A stretch of 64,000 bases of DNA from Mannheimia haemolytica (GCA_900638155.1 LR134495.1:2170001-2234000); one strand, 5' to 3'. Positions 27,780-35,767 are shown, counted from the first letter of the stretch. The notes: a model not told the origin generated them from the sequence alone. Program-made: numbers and translations.

Positions 27780-28595
27780 ATGGCTCACGATCACGATTCG
27801 CCGTCAAAACTTGAAATTTCAACCCACGCTGCACTGCCAATGGTATTAATGCTGTTTATTGAAATGGCTCTTAACTTCTACTCTGCACCGAAAAATTCAA
27901 TTTTTATTTCTCCTTACTTATTGGCGTTTTTCGTGACCTCATTAATCAGCTTTTTAGTGCTATGGAAAGGCGAAATCTGCCGAGGACAAGCCAGCCGTTT
28001 AAGCTTTATTTTACCCTTTTTACTTATTTTCGCCGTAGGGAATTTCCTTTATTCCATAGGCTTTACGCCAAAGCATAACCCAATGGCGGTGGCAAGCATT
28101 GCTGCAGTTTTTGCCTGCTTAATCTACTTCCGCCTGCCGGAAGATCAAACCTTATATAACACATTGATGTATTGTGGTTTGGCTATATCAAGTATTGGTA
28201 TTATCCAATATTTAGCCATTTATTGGTTTGAACTGCCTTCATTGTTTAACGGGATTCGAGCCAACAATTTCGCCCAAGTGCTGTTAGGCATTTTATTAGC
28301 CGGCTGGTATTTAATGTTAGCGAAAAGCCGTTTAGATGTTTTCCTCAAGCTATTAGTCAAAGCAGCCCTTGTAGTGCTAATCCTCAATTATTGCTGGACA
28401 GCTTTTGTGCTTTATCAACATCTACAAATTATGCCTGATATGCCATTGCTTTCATTTAGCATCTATTTTGCAGCACAATTTGTGATTTTATTGATGTTGG
28501 CGTGGTTATTACTTGGAAAAAACATCAAAAATCCGACCGCTTGGACAGTTGCTACGCTGTTAGCGATTTTATACCCTTTCGCTAATGTAGTCTGA
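27780..28595 (+). CDS. Polytopic inner-membrane protein of unknown function
   Basis: I do not recognise this family. From the ATG at 27780 (MAHDHDSPSKLEIS) it has 271 residues with about eight hydrophobic helices, a short histidine/aspartate-rich N-terminus and no signal peptide. The frame is open further upstream to 27642, but that part overlaps gloA antisense and is unlike a membrane protein start. It ends 3 nt before ydbH, so the two are very probably translated from one mRNA. A link to YdbH-dependent lipid transport is an inference from position only. A uptake signal lies near its end (28533). Confidence 0.8.
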   Translation: MAHDHDSPSKLEISTHAALPMVLMLFIEMALNFYSAPKNSIFISPYLLAFFVTSLISFLVLWKGEICRGQASRLSFILPFLLIFAVGNFLYSIGFTPKHNPMAVASIAAVFACLIYFRLPEDQTLYNTLMYCGLAISSIGIIQYLAIYWFELPSLFNGIRANNFAQVLLGILLAGWYLMLAKSRLDVFLKLLVKAALVVLILNYCWTAFVLYQHLQIMPDMPLLSFSIYFAAQFVILLMLAWLLLGKNIKNPTAWTVATLLAILYPFANVV

Positions 28596-28598
28596 TTT

Positions 28599-31307
28599 AT
28601 GAAACGGGCATTAAAATTTTTCGGCATTGCAACCGTTCTATCTGTTGCGGCAATCTACTATTTTTTAATGCCCAGCCACTATCTTGCCACGCCGATTAAC
28701 TGGATTTTGCCGAAAGCGTGGAAAGTTCAACTCCCACAAGGCTTAAACCTGAATTGGCAAGGCTCATCACTTGCTCAATTTCAACTCTCTTATCGAGATT
28801 GCCCGCTACTAAGTGCCGATAAAACCGATTTGGGTTGGATTGAGAAAAACCATCTTTCTGTCGATAAATTGGATATTGATTACCGCTGCCTTGCCTTGTT
28901 TCCACAAAATGAACACAGCAATTCCGACACTTCACTCAACGCATTGCTGGCGGTTATTCCTGATGGGGAAGCGACTATCCACTCCCTTAACTGGAAAAAT
29001 TTGCCTGCCGATTTCAATCCAAGAATTACGCAGTTATTCGAGCAAACCTCTATTAACCTTTCGCTTTCAAAGGGTGGAATTCAAGCAACTGCCGCCCAAC
29101 AAGCGGTCGATTTTGCTGCACATTTTGCAAACGGCAAACTCAATGCCAAGCTGGATTATCACCCCAACCGACAAGAACAACATCACCTCACGCTTACTGC
29201 CGATATTGAGGACAATTTTACTCAACTGCCGCCTACTCTTTCCGCGGAATATGCTTGGCAATTATCGGATGAAATCATCGCCAATAAAGCCCTGCAAAAA
29301 GGGCGTTCCACTCTCAGTTGGCAAAAAAATGCCGAACAAAAGTTGCAGGGCAACTGGCAGGTTGAACTTGCTAAAAGTGAAAACAATAAACTGGATTTCC
29401 CTTTTCTGTTTGATGGGGAAAGCCTAGAAATTCAACAAGGGCGGTTTGATTGGCACCTAACCCAACAATTTCCACTGCAAGGGTTTGTTAGCACCAAGCT
29501 CACACCGAAATCATTCAACCAAAACGGCTTTTTTCCGCTCAAAACGGCGATTCGTATCAGCCTGCTTTCCCAAAACAGTTGGGGTAAAGGTAATATTGTA
29601 ATCTCTAATTCAGAGGGAGAAATTACCGAAAAAGGGCTGAATTTACCGCTTCGCTTAACAGGTAATATCAAACACGGCAATTTTATTCTTTACAGTAGCG
29701 TGCCACTGGATTTTCAAGGTAATTTTGACGATTTAAGCGTAAAATTTTTGCCTAGCTCATTGCTTCGTCTGACCGGTAAAGAGCGGTATTTAACTATTGA
29801 AGATTTACGTTTTCCGCTTGCCGGAATCAAAATTGACAAGCACGGCATTCACGGACGACTGCACGCAATTTTAAGAGGGCAAAGCCCTGATTTTAACAAA
29901 ATCGAGTTCCATTTAGACGGACAAGCACAAAATTTTAAGGCCGGAGCCTTAACTTTTTTCCAAGATCCTAAAGATGCCAACGCAGTAAAAGACAGTTGGA
30001 AATGGCGAATTTGGGGAACATCTACCCTCAAAGCCTTCAACAGTAAAGTGAATTTAAGCGGCAGAGGACAATGGCATAAACAGCTTGTGCGGTTGGAAGA
30101 ACTCAAAGGCGATTTAGCCACCGTAAAGCTGGCAGATACAACCATTTCTAAAATCACGCTTAACAATACGCAAGCTATTCGATTTAATGTTAAAAAATTC
30201 ACCCTTGACGGAGCGGTAATGTTGCAATCGCCTGAGATTGCCTTCAGTTATGGCGGTGTGCTACCCAAACCACGAGTGAATCTCGCCTTTGATGGTGAAG
30301 TCGAAAAACTACGTTTTAAAGGAGCGGTGAATACCACCGAACTCGGCCCACTCAAACTGTTCGCCCGCCGCCAATTAAGCCAAGATGCCAGCCAAATTAT
30401 CGGCAAACTTTATTGGCCGGAGCAATCTGCTCAAGGATTCCAGCCGCTTTTTCCGTTTCGAAGCCAATGGGTGATCAACAACGGTACAATTCGGGGCGAA
30501 ACGGCGTTTAGTGCCGGCAGTAAAAACGGGCTGATTGCCGGTGGGCATTTAGCCATTCGTAACGGCGGTTTATCTTTGCCTAATGGCGAGGCAAAAGGGA
30601 TTGAATTTTCGCTTCCCTACCGCTACCAAAACGGACGCTTTCATTTCGGAGCCAAAAAGCCGCTTGATGTAAAAATTGCTCAGATTAAATTAGGTGATTT
30701 AGCATTAGATAACGCTTCAATGAAACTCAACGGTTACTACCCTTATACCAAGGCGAAGCCATTGAATTTAAGTGAATTATCTTTTGAGCTTTTTGGCGGT
30801 AAGCTGAATATAAAACGCTTTGCACTGCCACAAACCGAGCTGGCTTATCTTAATTTAGAGCGGATTGATTTTGAGCAAATTTTACAATTTATGCAATATC
30901 AGCAAATTGATCTCAAAGGCAAAGCCAATGCCATCTTGCCGTTTTGGTTAAGTGGAAAACCTTGCTATATTTGCGATGGCTTACTGACACAGGCGGAAAC
31001 CTCCTATTTAACCTTTACCCCTGAATTATTGTCAGAAATGCAGAAAAGTGGTTACACCGAGCAAATTTTGTTACATTTGGTAGATAAAAGCACGATTAAT
31101 GATTTTCGCAGTCTGATTAATGTCGGGCCGAAAGGCGATTTAGTATTAGACGGAAAATTAAAATTATCTTCCAATCAAAATAAATCAAAAGTGAATTTAA
31201 ACTATAATCACCGAGAAAATATGTTTGATTTGTGGCACTTAATTAACTATGGCTCACAATTTGAACAAAAATTAGAAAATTACCTCTATCAAAAACTGGA
31301 ACGATGA
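28599..31307 (+). CDS. ydbH: AsmA-like intermembrane lipid-transport protein YdbH
   Basis: YdbH, with TamB and YhdP, is thought to form a long grooved bridge that carries phospholipids to the outer membrane. This 902-residue protein has one N-terminal membrane anchor (about 6-23), then a long beta-rich periplasmic part and the DUF748/DctA-YdbH-type C-terminus LDGKLKLSSNQNKSKVNLNYNHRENMFDLW. E. coli YdbH is 879 residues. It overlaps or nearly overlaps both neighbours. Its partner lipoprotein ynbE follows directly. Overall identification rests on size, topology and the ynbE linkage. Confidence 0.84.
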   Translation: MKRALKFFGIATVLSVAAIYYFLMPSHYLATPINWILPKAWKVQLPQGLNLNWQGSSLAQFQLSYRDCPLLSADKTDLGWIEKNHLSVDKLDIDYRCLALFPQNEHSNSDTSLNALLAVIPDGEATIHSLNWKNLPADFNPRITQLFEQTSINLSLSKGGIQATAAQQAVDFAAHFANGKLNAKLDYHPNRQEQHHLTLTADIEDNFTQLPPTLSAEYAWQLSDEIIANKALQKGRSTLSWQKNAEQKLQGNWQVELAKSENNKLDFPFLFDGESLEIQQGRFDWHLTQQFPLQGFVSTKLTPKSFNQNGFFPLKTAIRISLLSQNSWGKGNIVISNSEGEITEKGLNLPLRLTGNIKHGNFILYSSVPLDFQGNFDDLSVKFLPSSLLRLTGKERYLTIEDLRFPLAGIKIDKHGIHGRLHAILRGQSPDFNKIEFHLDGQAQNFKAGALTFFQDPKDANAVKDSWKWRIWGTSTLKAFNSKVNLSGRGQWHKQLVRLEELKGDLATVKLADTTISKITLNNTQAIRFNVKKFTLDGAVMLQSPEIAFSYGGVLPKPRVNLAFDGEVEKLRFKGAVNTTELGPLKLFARRQLSQDASQIIGKLYWPEQSAQGFQPLFPFRSQWVINNGTIRGETAFSAGSKNGLIAGGHLAIRNGGLSLPNGEAKGIEFSLPYRYQNGRFHFGAKKPLDVKIAQIKLGDLALDNASMKLNGYYPYTKAKPLNLSELSFELFGGKLNIKRFALPQTELAYLNLERIDFEQILQFMQYQQIDLKGKANAILPFWLSGKPCYICDGLLTQAETSYLTFTPELLSEMQKSGYTEQILLHLVDKSTINDFRSLINVGPKGDLVLDGKLKLSSNQNKSKVNLNYNHRENMFDLWHLINYGSQFEQKLENYLYQKLER

Positions 31308-31324
31308 TAAAGAATGGAATAAAT

Positions 31325-31519
31325 ATGAAACCGGCCACATTTTATTTTGCAATATTTTTACTGAATTTGACCGCTTGTACGCCAAAAGTACAGCTTGAAA
31401 CGCCAAGTGAAGGCATTACGATTAATATGAATGTGGTCGTTGATCACCGCATTGATGTGAAGATGGACGAGAAATCCCGAGCGGTGATCACGAAAAGTGA
31501 AAACAAAACGAAAAATTAG
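31325..31519 (+). CDS. ynbE: Outer-membrane lipoprotein YnbE
   Basis: YnbE is the small lipoprotein reported to extend the YdbH bridge at the outer membrane. From ATG 31325 it has 64 residues: a signal peptide ending in lipobox LTAC, then TPKVQLETPSEGITINMNVVVDHRIDVKMD, close to E. coli YnbE. An ATG at 31304 overlaps the ydbH stop as ATGA and is a possible alternative start. The codons for LTAC are a uptake signal in reverse orientation. E. coli has ydbL next; here the next gene is convergent folK, overlapping by 4 nt. Confidence 0.85.
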   Translation: MKPATFYFAIFLLNLTACTPKVQLETPSEGITINMNVVVDHRIDVKMDEKSRAVITKSENKTKN

Positions 31520-31989
31520 CTGAAGATGACCATTTGGTGATCTTTAAATTGTGCATAAATATCGGCTAATTTTTCCCCTGTCGGTAGCACTAAATCAGGC
31601 GTTAAATCAAACATCGGCACAATCACAAACTCCCGATTTTTCATCTCGATATGCGGCACGTTCAAACGCTCGGTTTGAATTTGCTGATTGCCGTACAAAA
31701 TAATATCCAGATCTAAAGTTCTCTCCCCCCAACGGCGTACACGCACTCTGCCCTGTTCGTTTTCAATGCTTTGTAATTTATCCAGCAACGCTGTGGGCGA
31801 TAAGTCGGTACTAAATTTCGCTACCGCATTAACATAATCAGGCTGATCTTGCGGCCCGACAGGCTTTGAGCCGTAAAACGGGCTGATTTCAAACTCATTT
31901 GCAAATTTTTTCAATTTTTCGACCGCTTGTTTAAGCTGTTCAAGCGGATTATCAAGGTTTGATCCTAAGGCGATATAGACTGTTTCCAT
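31516..31989 (-). CDS. folK: HPPK, folate-biosynthesis pyrophosphokinase FolK
   Basis: FolK transfers pyrophosphate from ATP to 6-hydroxymethyl-dihydropterin. It starts METVYIALGSNLDNP, with RVRRWGERTLDLDIILYG (Mg-binding DxD) and LNVPHIEMKNREFVIVPM. AAGGA is 6 nt from the second of two adjacent ATGs, so I start at 31989 (157 residues). It follows pcnB, as in E. coli, but a 67-bp palindromic element separates them. A uptake signal with tail lies within the gene. Confidence 0.95.
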   Translation of the reverse strand: METVYIALGSNLDNPLEQLKQAVEKLKKFANEFEISPFYGSKPVGPQDQPDYVNAVAKFSTDLSPTALLDKLQSIENEQGRVRVRRWGERTLDLDIILYGNQQIQTERLNVPHIEMKNREFVIVPMFDLTPDLVLPTGEKLADIYAQFKDHQMVIFS

Positions 31990-32008
31990 CATTTTCCTTT
32001 CCTAAAAA

Positions 32009-32075
32009 GTAGGGGCTAAAAATCTTTCACCCTAAATAATATTTAAAATAAGGGCGAAAAATTTTTCGCCCCTAC
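32009..32075. repeat. 67-bp MITE-like inverted-repeat element (dispersed repeat, copy 2)
   Basis: The ends are GTAGGGGC and GCCCCTAC. Each arm continues as a 25-bp near-palindrome (left arm degenerate: CTAAAAATCTTTCACCCT; right arm with the perfect core GGGCGAAAAATTTTTCGCCC), joined by AT-rich sequence. The right 25 bases are identical to 10424-10448. It lies 4 bp past the pcnB stop codon. Confidence 0.65.
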
Positions 32076-32079
32076 CATA

Positions 32080-33600
32080 TTATTCTGCTTTCGCAGATTT
32101 TGATTTTTTCTTAAAGGTTCTGCAGCGACGTTTTTTCTTCGCTTCAGGTTGAACATTCGGTAAATGACGAACCGATTTCAGCAATTCAGTACGCTGACCG
32201 TCATTGCTAAATTGGTATTCGTGCCACCAAGCGGAAAGTTCAACCAAATCGCCGCCTTCAATTTCTGCACGCATCACTAATAAATCAAACCCTGCACGGA
32301 ATTTGACGTGTTCAAGGGTTTGTTGCGGTCGGTTGCCACTTCGTTTCATCATCTGAAATTGCAATGCCCAAATATCTCGAATGACTGAAGTGTGTCTGCG
32401 GTGCAACGCAATCGCCTTGCAACTTTCCGCCAGCACATCATTTGCTGCCAGCATCATTGCATCGTGGCTGTTGAAGCCACCTTCGTTTTTAAGCTGCTCC
32501 ATTTTCTCCCGGAGCGGATACCAAAGTAGTGCAGCAAATAAAAACGCAGGATTTACCGGTAATTTATCGGCAATTCGCTCATCAGTTGAATTTAACGCTT
32601 TGGTAATCATTCTTTCGGCATAGGAATCACCTTTGGCAGTAAAAAATGCCGGCAATACCGGAAACAAGAATTGCCATAGTTCATATTCACGCAAAAGCTG
32701 ATAAGTTTTCAGCCCTGCACCGGTTTGTAATAATTTGAGTGATTCATCAAACAAACGGGCTGCCGGAATGTTGGTTAACAACACAGCCATATCCCGAATT
32801 GGGGAGGCAGTGGCTTTATCCAAGAACATATCCAACTTCGCCATAAAACGAACGGCTCGCAACATTCTCACCGGATCTTCTTGGTAACGAATAGTAGGCT
32901 CTCCGATAAGCGAAAGTTTACCTGCTCGTAAGTCTTCAATGCCGTTGAAGAAATCAAAAATAAGATTGCGTTTTATATCGTAATATAAGGCGTTTACGGT
33001 GAAATCACGGCGCTCTGCATCTTCACGGAGCGTACCGTAAACATTATCACGCAGTAGCATTCCTTCATCGCTGACTTTAGAAATTTTGTCATTGCGATGA
33101 GATTCGTGTCCAGCACGGAAAGTCGCCACTTCAAAAATTTCACGACCATACACAATATGTGCTAAGCGGAAACGACGACCAATTAAACGGCATTGTCTGC
33201 CAAAAATACGCTGAATTTCTTCAGGTCTCGCATTAGTCGCAATATCGAAATCTTTAGGCTTTTTCTCCAAGAGTAGATCTCGAATACAGCCACCTACAAT
33301 ATAAGCTTCATAACCGGCAATCTGCAATTTATCGACAATCGAAATTGCATTTTTAGGAAAATCCTTCGGGCTAATTCCATATTGGCTGGCATTTACTGCA
33401 AATTTCTTGTGTAACAAATGAGAAGGAGGATTATCTTGTTGTTTCTTCCCACTCTTGTGAAGTTTATTCTCTGTGATTTTAGGCTCTGAGCGTTTAGGAC
33501 GATGATTTTTTAGCTCAGTCCTTTTTTCACTCACTACTTTTTCATTTTTCTGAGCCGACTTTTTAGGCTTCGAAAATAATGATTTAATATAATTAAAAAT
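32080..33600 (-). CDS. pcnB: Poly(A) polymerase I, likely AUU start
   Basis: PcnB adds 3' poly(A) tails that speed RNA decay. The nucleotidyltransferase core is clear: EAYIVGGCIRDLLLEKKPKDFDIATNA (DxD metal pair), RLIGRRFRLAHI and RRDFTVNALYYD. The C-terminus is very basic. The first ordinary start is GTG at 33534, with no ribosome site. Upstream the frame stays open and GAGG lies 6 nt before ATT ATT TTT; the second ATT (33600) gives (M)FNYIKSLFSKPKK, resembling the start of E. coli PcnB, which is reported to use AUU. I therefore annotate 506 residues from 33600. Confidence 0.85.
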   Translation of the reverse strand: MFNYIKSLFSKPKKSAQKNEKVVSEKRTELKNHRPKRSEPKITENKLHKSGKKQQDNPPSHLLHKKFAVNASQYGISPKDFPKNAISIVDKLQIAGYEAYIVGGCIRDLLLEKKPKDFDIATNARPEEIQRIFGRQCRLIGRRFRLAHIVYGREIFEVATFRAGHESHRNDKISKVSDEGMLLRDNVYGTLREDAERRDFTVNALYYDIKRNLIFDFFNGIEDLRAGKLSLIGEPTIRYQEDPVRMLRAVRFMAKLDMFLDKATASPIRDMAVLLTNIPAARLFDESLKLLQTGAGLKTYQLLREYELWQFLFPVLPAFFTAKGDSYAERMITKALNSTDERIADKLPVNPAFLFAALLWYPLREKMEQLKNEGGFNSHDAMMLAANDVLAESCKAIALHRRHTSVIRDIWALQFQMMKRSGNRPQQTLEHVKFRAGFDLLVMRAEIEGGDLVELSAWWHEYQFSNDGQRTELLKSVRHLPNVQPEAKKKRRCRTFKKKSKSAKAE

Positions 33601-33622
33601 AATACACCTCTAAATAGTAAAT

Positions 33623-33640
33623 GCCTCTTAAAAAAGAGGC
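33623..33640 (-). terminator. Small hairpin between dksA and pcnB
   Basis: GCCTCTT and AAGAGGC form a 7-bp stem. It is not followed by a good U tract leftwards, so it is probably leaky, or a processing site. Confidence 0.35.
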
Positions 33641-33655
33641 ACCCTGTAAAGTTGA

Positions 33656-34105
33656 TTATAAGCCTAGCTGCTTTTCTCGAATTTCAGCTAAAGTTTTACA
33701 GTCAATACATAAATCAGCTGTTGGGCGTGCTTCTAAACGTTTAATCCCAATTTCTACACCACAAGTTTCGCAAAAACCGTAGTCATCTTCTTGAATTTTG
33801 TATAATGTTTGCTCAATCTTTTTCAGTAACTTACGCTCACGATCTCGATTACGTAGCTCTAAGCTAAATTCTTCTTCTTGGCTTGCGCGGTCATTTGGAT
33901 CAGCAAAATTAGTCATATCTTCTTGAAGTTGGCTTTTTGTACGCTCCGCTTCTTCCATAATTTGGCTATGCCACGCTTTCAGAATTTTAGTGAAATGCTC
34001 ACGTTGGGCTTCATTCATATATTCTTCATCTTTTTTCGGCTCATAAGGCTCAACGCCAGCTAATGCCAATAAACCAAGAGATGTGGTTTTAGCCACTTGA
34101 GTCAT
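33656..34105 (-). CDS. dksA: RNA polymerase-binding transcription factor DksA
   Basis: DksA inserts into the RNA polymerase secondary channel and with ppGpp redirects transcription in the stringent response. The coiled-coil carries the two tip aspartates ([15 protein letters not shown]), and the zinc finger is CETC and CIDC. Length 149 fits the family. pcnB follows after a hairpin, and then folK. E. coli has gluQ between dksA and pcnB; it is absent here. Confidence 0.96.
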   Translation of the reverse strand: MTQVAKTTSLGLLALAGVEPYEPKKDEEYMNEAQREHFTKILKAWHSQIMEEAERTKSQLQEDMTNFADPNDRASQEEEFSLELRNRDRERKLLKKIEQTLYKIQEDDYGFCETCGVEIGIKRLEARPTADLCIDCKTLAEIREKQLGL

Positions 34106-34286
34106 AGATCTACTCCTTGTTTGGAATTTTCATCGTTAAAATTATATCCGAATAAAACTAGCTTACTTTTAACTTACTTTTTTCGGGCTTTTTTGTAATG
34201 GCGGCTATAAATAACACGAAATGGAGTAACTAAGCAAATAAATTTGCAAAAATTTTGCATGCGAGTTGATTTATTTCGCAAAAAAC

Positions 34287-34312
34287 AATAGCCGAATTAA
34301 GATTCGGCTATT
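34287..34312 (-). terminator. Terminator after thiB
   Basis: AATAGCCGAAT and ATTCGGCTATT form an 11-bp stem with a TAAG loop and, leftwards, a GTTTTTTG tail. It lies 28 nt past the thiB stop, confirming that no thiP or thiQ follows. Confidence 0.85.
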
Positions 34313-34340
34313 TTTACAATGCTTTCTTTCTCCTTTATAT

Positions 34341-35294
34341 CTACCAACTATTTGCCCAAGTAGCGAGCCATTTCTGAATAGTGTCGGAAGAAGGCGGATC
34401 AAAGCTTAATATTTTATAAGTAGGCATTTGGCTAAACGCAGGATCTGTCCCCTCAAGTAACACAGGATTCATCACATTATGGTATGAAATAATGTGCTGA
34501 GATTCAGGCTGGTGTAAAAATGCCAGAAATTGATTCGCCAACGCTTTTTGTTTGCTTGTTTTGAGAATAGCCGCATTTTCAACTTGAGTAAGATGCCCCT
34601 CCTCAAAGGCTGCTGCCACATATTTATCGGTCTTATCATACCATTGATGATATAAAGGCGAAGTAGTGTAACTTAACACTAGGTCTGATTCCCCTTTTAA
34701 AAAGGCACCATAAGTTTCAGACCAGCCTTTTCCAACCGTTACCGTATGTTTAGCCAATGTTTTCCAAGCATTTTCTGCCTCATTATCATACACTTGGTTC
34801 ACCCATAATAGAAAACCTCGTCCAACACTACTGGTTCTCGGATCTTGATAAATCACTTTTAAATCTTGGCGTTCTACCAACTCTTTTAGGCTTTTAGGTG
34901 GATTAGCTAACTTTTCTTTATCATAAATAAAAGCGTAAGATCCCATATCATAAGGGAAGAAAATCTTATCTTTAATTTCCAATTTGGTTTTTGCCTCAAA
35001 TTCGCTAAATAAACCTGATTTTTCAGCTTCCGGCTGTAAGAAATTATCAATACCGACCACGACATCGGCTTTTGTTTTTTTCCCTTCTAAACGTAAGCGG
35101 TTAAACATCGTGACACTATCGTCAAACGGCATAAATTTAAGATCACAGCCACACACCTTCTCAAAATTCTGTTCTAATTTAGCTGCCGGGCCATATTCCG
35201 AGGCAAAAGAGCTATAGGTATAAACCGTTAAAGTTGGCTGATTAGCGAATGCTACTGTGCTTAATAAAGCAAATGAAGATAAAATGAATTTCAT
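34341..35294 (-). CDS. thiB: Thiamine-binding periplasmic protein ThiB
   Basis: ThiB captures thiamine, thiamine phosphate and thiamine diphosphate for the ThiPQ importer. A signal peptide (1-17, ending AFA) precedes QPTLTVYTYSSFASEYGPAAKLEQNFE. The family motifs ADVVVGIDNFL, YDMGSYAFIYDKEKL, DPRTSSVGRGFLLW, SYTTSPLYH and the C-terminal WANSW are present. The usual downstream thiP and thiQ are missing: the gene stands alone and has its own terminator. A TPP riboswitch and a strong promoter lie upstream, so expression should rise when TPP is scarce. Confidence 0.95.
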   Translation of the reverse strand: MKFILSSFALLSTVAFANQPTLTVYTYSSFASEYGPAAKLEQNFEKVCGCDLKFMPFDDSVTMFNRLRLEGKKTKADVVVGIDNFLQPEAEKSGLFSEFEAKTKLEIKDKIFFPYDMGSYAFIYDKEKLANPPKSLKELVERQDLKVIYQDPRTSSVGRGFLLWVNQVYDNEAENAWKTLAKHTVTVGKGWSETYGAFLKGESDLVLSYTTSPLYHQWYDKTDKYVAAAFEEGHLTQVENAAILKTSKQKALANQFLAFLHQPESQHIISYHNVMNPVLLEGTDPAFSQMPTYKILSFDPPSSDTIQKWLATWANSW

Positions 35295-35301
35295 AAAGTG
35301 T

Positions 35302-35326
35302 CCTTCTAAATTAAATGAATAGAAGG
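35302..35326 (-). promoter_or_regulatory. Ribosome-site-sequestering hairpin before thiB
   Basis: CCTTCTA pairs perfectly with TAGAAGG, and the latter contains the AGAAGG ribosome site 7 nt from the thiB ATG. It suggests translational control as the output of the riboswitch just upstream. Confidence 0.55.
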
Positions 35327-35349
35327 ATTTAAGAGAGGCAAATTTGCTA

Positions 35350-35478
35350 TCTCAAATCCCTACGCTGATATTAATCAGATCAGGTTCTATGGGTATTTCT
35401 CAGCAACAAGCGGTGTGATTTAGTGAAAAATTTGCAAAGTTTCGCTCAAAAACAACCGCTTGTAGCACCCCAATGAGA
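35350..35478 (-). ncRNA. TPP riboswitch (THI element) upstream of thiB
   Basis: On the minus strand the conserved core is complete: GGGGTGC, then CTGAGAAATACCC, then GAACCTGATCTG and CAGCGTAGGGA. TCTCA and TGAGA close the P1 helix, and CTGATTAATATCAG forms P5 with compensatory changes relative to E. coli thiM. The P3 arm is formed by ACAAGCGGT pairing with ACCGCTTGT, that is, two head-to-head uptake signals (35454 and 35407) sharing a central TTTGCAAA. The P1 3' strand can instead pair with a downstream TCTC in a GCAAATTTGC hairpin. Confidence 0.93.
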
Positions 35479-35485
35479 ACGCCGT

Positions 35486-35514
35486 ATTGTAGAAAGTTTA
35501 CTGCTGAATTTCAA
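35486..35514 (-). promoter_or_regulatory. thiB promoter
   Basis: On the minus strand TTGAAA (35514-35509) and TACAAT (35491-35486) are exactly 17 nt apart. Transcription would start near 35479, at the first base of the riboswitch P1 helix. Confidence 0.75.
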
Positions 35515-35520
35515 CCATAA

Positions 35521-35532
35521 GCAAACGTTTGC
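35521..35532. promoter_or_regulatory. PurR-type palindrome between divergent promoters
   Basis: GCAAACGTTTGC is a perfect 12-bp palindrome identical to the core of the PurR operator (CGCAAACGTTTGCG type). It overlaps the -35 of the rightward promoter and lies just upstream of the thiB -35. PurR, or another LacI-family repressor, is inferred. Confidence 0.6.
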
Positions 35533-35557
35533 CATTGCCCCTAAAAATCATTATACT
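35529..35557 (+). promoter_or_regulatory. Rightward promoter toward the amidohydrolase gene
   Basis: TTGCCA (35529-35534) and TATACT (35552-35557) are separated by 17 nt, placing the start near 35564. The first product would be the short unit ending at the 35627-35661 hairpin. Confidence 0.7.
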
Positions 35558-35586
35558 ATCGCCCTAGTCCAAATAAGGAACTAGAA

Positions 35587-35661
35587 ATGAATCGCATACA
35601 TCATAATATATACAAAATCCCCCACAGCTACGCATCTTTGTTTGAGGCGTAGCTGTTTTTT
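35587..35661 (+). ncRNA. Short leader unit: possible attenuator with leader peptide, or small RNA
   Basis: AAGGAAC precedes an ATG at 35587 that opens a 21-codon frame (MNRIHHNIYKIPHSYASLFEA, trimmed here to its 21 residues as MNRIHHNIYK then IPHSYASLFEA). Its stop falls inside a strong hairpin, CAGCTACGC with GCGTAGCTG (35629-35654), followed by TTTTTTT. This is either an attenuator ahead of the amidohydrolase or an approximately 95-nt small RNA. A second structure follows at 35690-35732 (ACGCCC/GGGCGT enclosing TGCTT/AAGCA). Confidence 0.5.
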
Positions 35662-35767
35662 TATTCATTTCTTAACTTAATCTCAACGCCCTCCTTGCTT
35701 TGATAAGCCAATAGTTAAGCATGGGCGTTTGTTACGTAAATTCACCATATCGAAAGGAACAGCATAA

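Noticed and set aside
28813..29427. 204-codon open frame overlapping ydbH
   Set aside because: Different frame inside ydbH with no family pattern; a by-product of ydbH codon use.
33532..33534. GTG as pcnB start
   Set aside because: No ribosome site before it, and the frame with a good site and an E. coli-like N-terminus continues to ATT at 33600.
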